Source: Rhodobacteraceae bacterium UBA6236 (GTDB lineage: Bacteria > Pseudomonadota > Alphaproteobacteria > Rhodobacterales > Rhodobacteraceae). From it: 7,883 nt of DNA. Positions 7,597 through 7,883 of this stretch are shown piece after piece. The stretch spans positions 47,369 to 55,251 of the forward strand of contig DJWG01000027.1 in the NCBI GenBank assembly GCA_002440945.1. The letters are read 5' to 3'. Numbering within the stretch: the first letter of the stretch is position 1; each line of letters opens with the position of its first letter. The notes below the pieces were generated by a model. The model made no database searches, was not told the DNA's origin, and was given only the letters and a program-made list of their open reading frames with translations. A program made the position numbers and the translations under genes.

Positions 7597-7883
7597 ATGA
7601 ACGACATGGCACAAGGCGCCGCGGCGCAATTCAAGTCGCCCTACAAGGGCCGTTACGACAACTACATCGGTGGCGAATGGGTGGCCCCCAAATCGGGCCG
7701 CTACATGGAAAACATCTCGCCCTTGACCGGCCATGTGATCTGTGAAGTCGCCCGTTCCGATGCGGCCGACGTCGAGGCGGCGCTGGATGCCGCCCATGCC
7801 GCGCGCCGCAAATGGGCCGCGACTTCGGCCACCGAACGGTCGAACATCCTTCTGAAGATCGCGGACCGGATCGAACAGAACCT
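7597..7883 (+). CDS. Aldehyde dehydrogenase (ALDH superfamily), N-terminal part, 3' truncated by window
   Basis: Oxidises an aldehyde to the carboxylate using NAD(P). The first 95 residues are visible. The start ATG at 7597 is supported by GAGGAGGGA (7582-7590). Residues about 16-28 (YKGRYDNYIGGEW) and 40-52 (ISPLTGHVICEVA), then VEAALDAAHAARRKWAATSA and ERSNILLKIADRIEQN, are the typical N-terminus of the ExaC/AcoD/AldB-like acetaldehyde dehydrogenase group (full length about 500 aa). The catalytic Cys and Glu and the NAD-binding fold lie beyond the window. The gene sits directly downstream of the AcoR-like regulator, which suggests inducible oxidation of acetaldehyde or another short-chain aldehyde. 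Substrate is not determinable from this fragment. Confidence 0.93.
   Translation, partial: MNDMAQGAAAQFKSPYKGRYDNYIGGEWVAPKSGRYMENISPLTGHVICEVARSDAADVEAALDAAHAARRKWAATSATERSNILLKIADRIEQN

Overview
The window is high-GC DNA (about 65-70% in the genes) with tightly packed, mostly housekeeping genes. Gene families, codon use and gene style suggest an alphaproteobacterium, most likely Rhodobacteraceae (Rhodobacter/Paracoccus-like). This is inferred from protein character, not from a database match.

Layout: (1) 1-3375, + strand: the 3' part of pheS, a 77-codon putative membrane-protein ORF, and complete pheT, giving the two subunits of phenylalanyl-tRNA synthetase. The stretch between pheS and pheT (616-963) is only about 52% GC by hand count and looks like an insertion that has become part of the operon. 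(2) 3381-3404: a hairpin terminator shared with the convergent gene on the - strand, a YfcG/Nu-class glutathione S-transferase (3412-4113). (3) The gst gene diverges from mscL (4258-4686), the large mechanosensitive channel. mscL ends at a second bidirectional terminator (4704-4733) facing ald. (4) ald (- strand, 4741-5856), alanine dehydrogenase, is divergent from an Lrp/AsnC regulator (5995-6453). The 138-bp gap between them contains several short dyads and is the probable control region. (5) A GAF plus Fis-type-HTH regulator (6516-7493), AcoR-like but without the AAA+ sigma-54 activation domain, lies upstream of the 5' end of an NAD(P)-dependent aldehyde dehydrogenase (7597 to the window edge). 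A perfect 9+2+9 palindrome sits on the regulator's stop codon, about 100 bp before the dehydrogenase start, and is the best operator candidate in the window.

Functionally there are three units: translation (pheS/pheT), amino-acid catabolism (ald with its likely Lrp regulator), and aldehyde oxidation (AcoR-like regulator with ALDH). Stress-related gst and mscL lie between them. I see no mobile element, CRISPR array, tRNA or rRNA. The least ordinary signals are the low-GC small-ORF insert inside pheST and the regulator/palindrome/ALDH module. Neither is clear evidence of a wholly new system.
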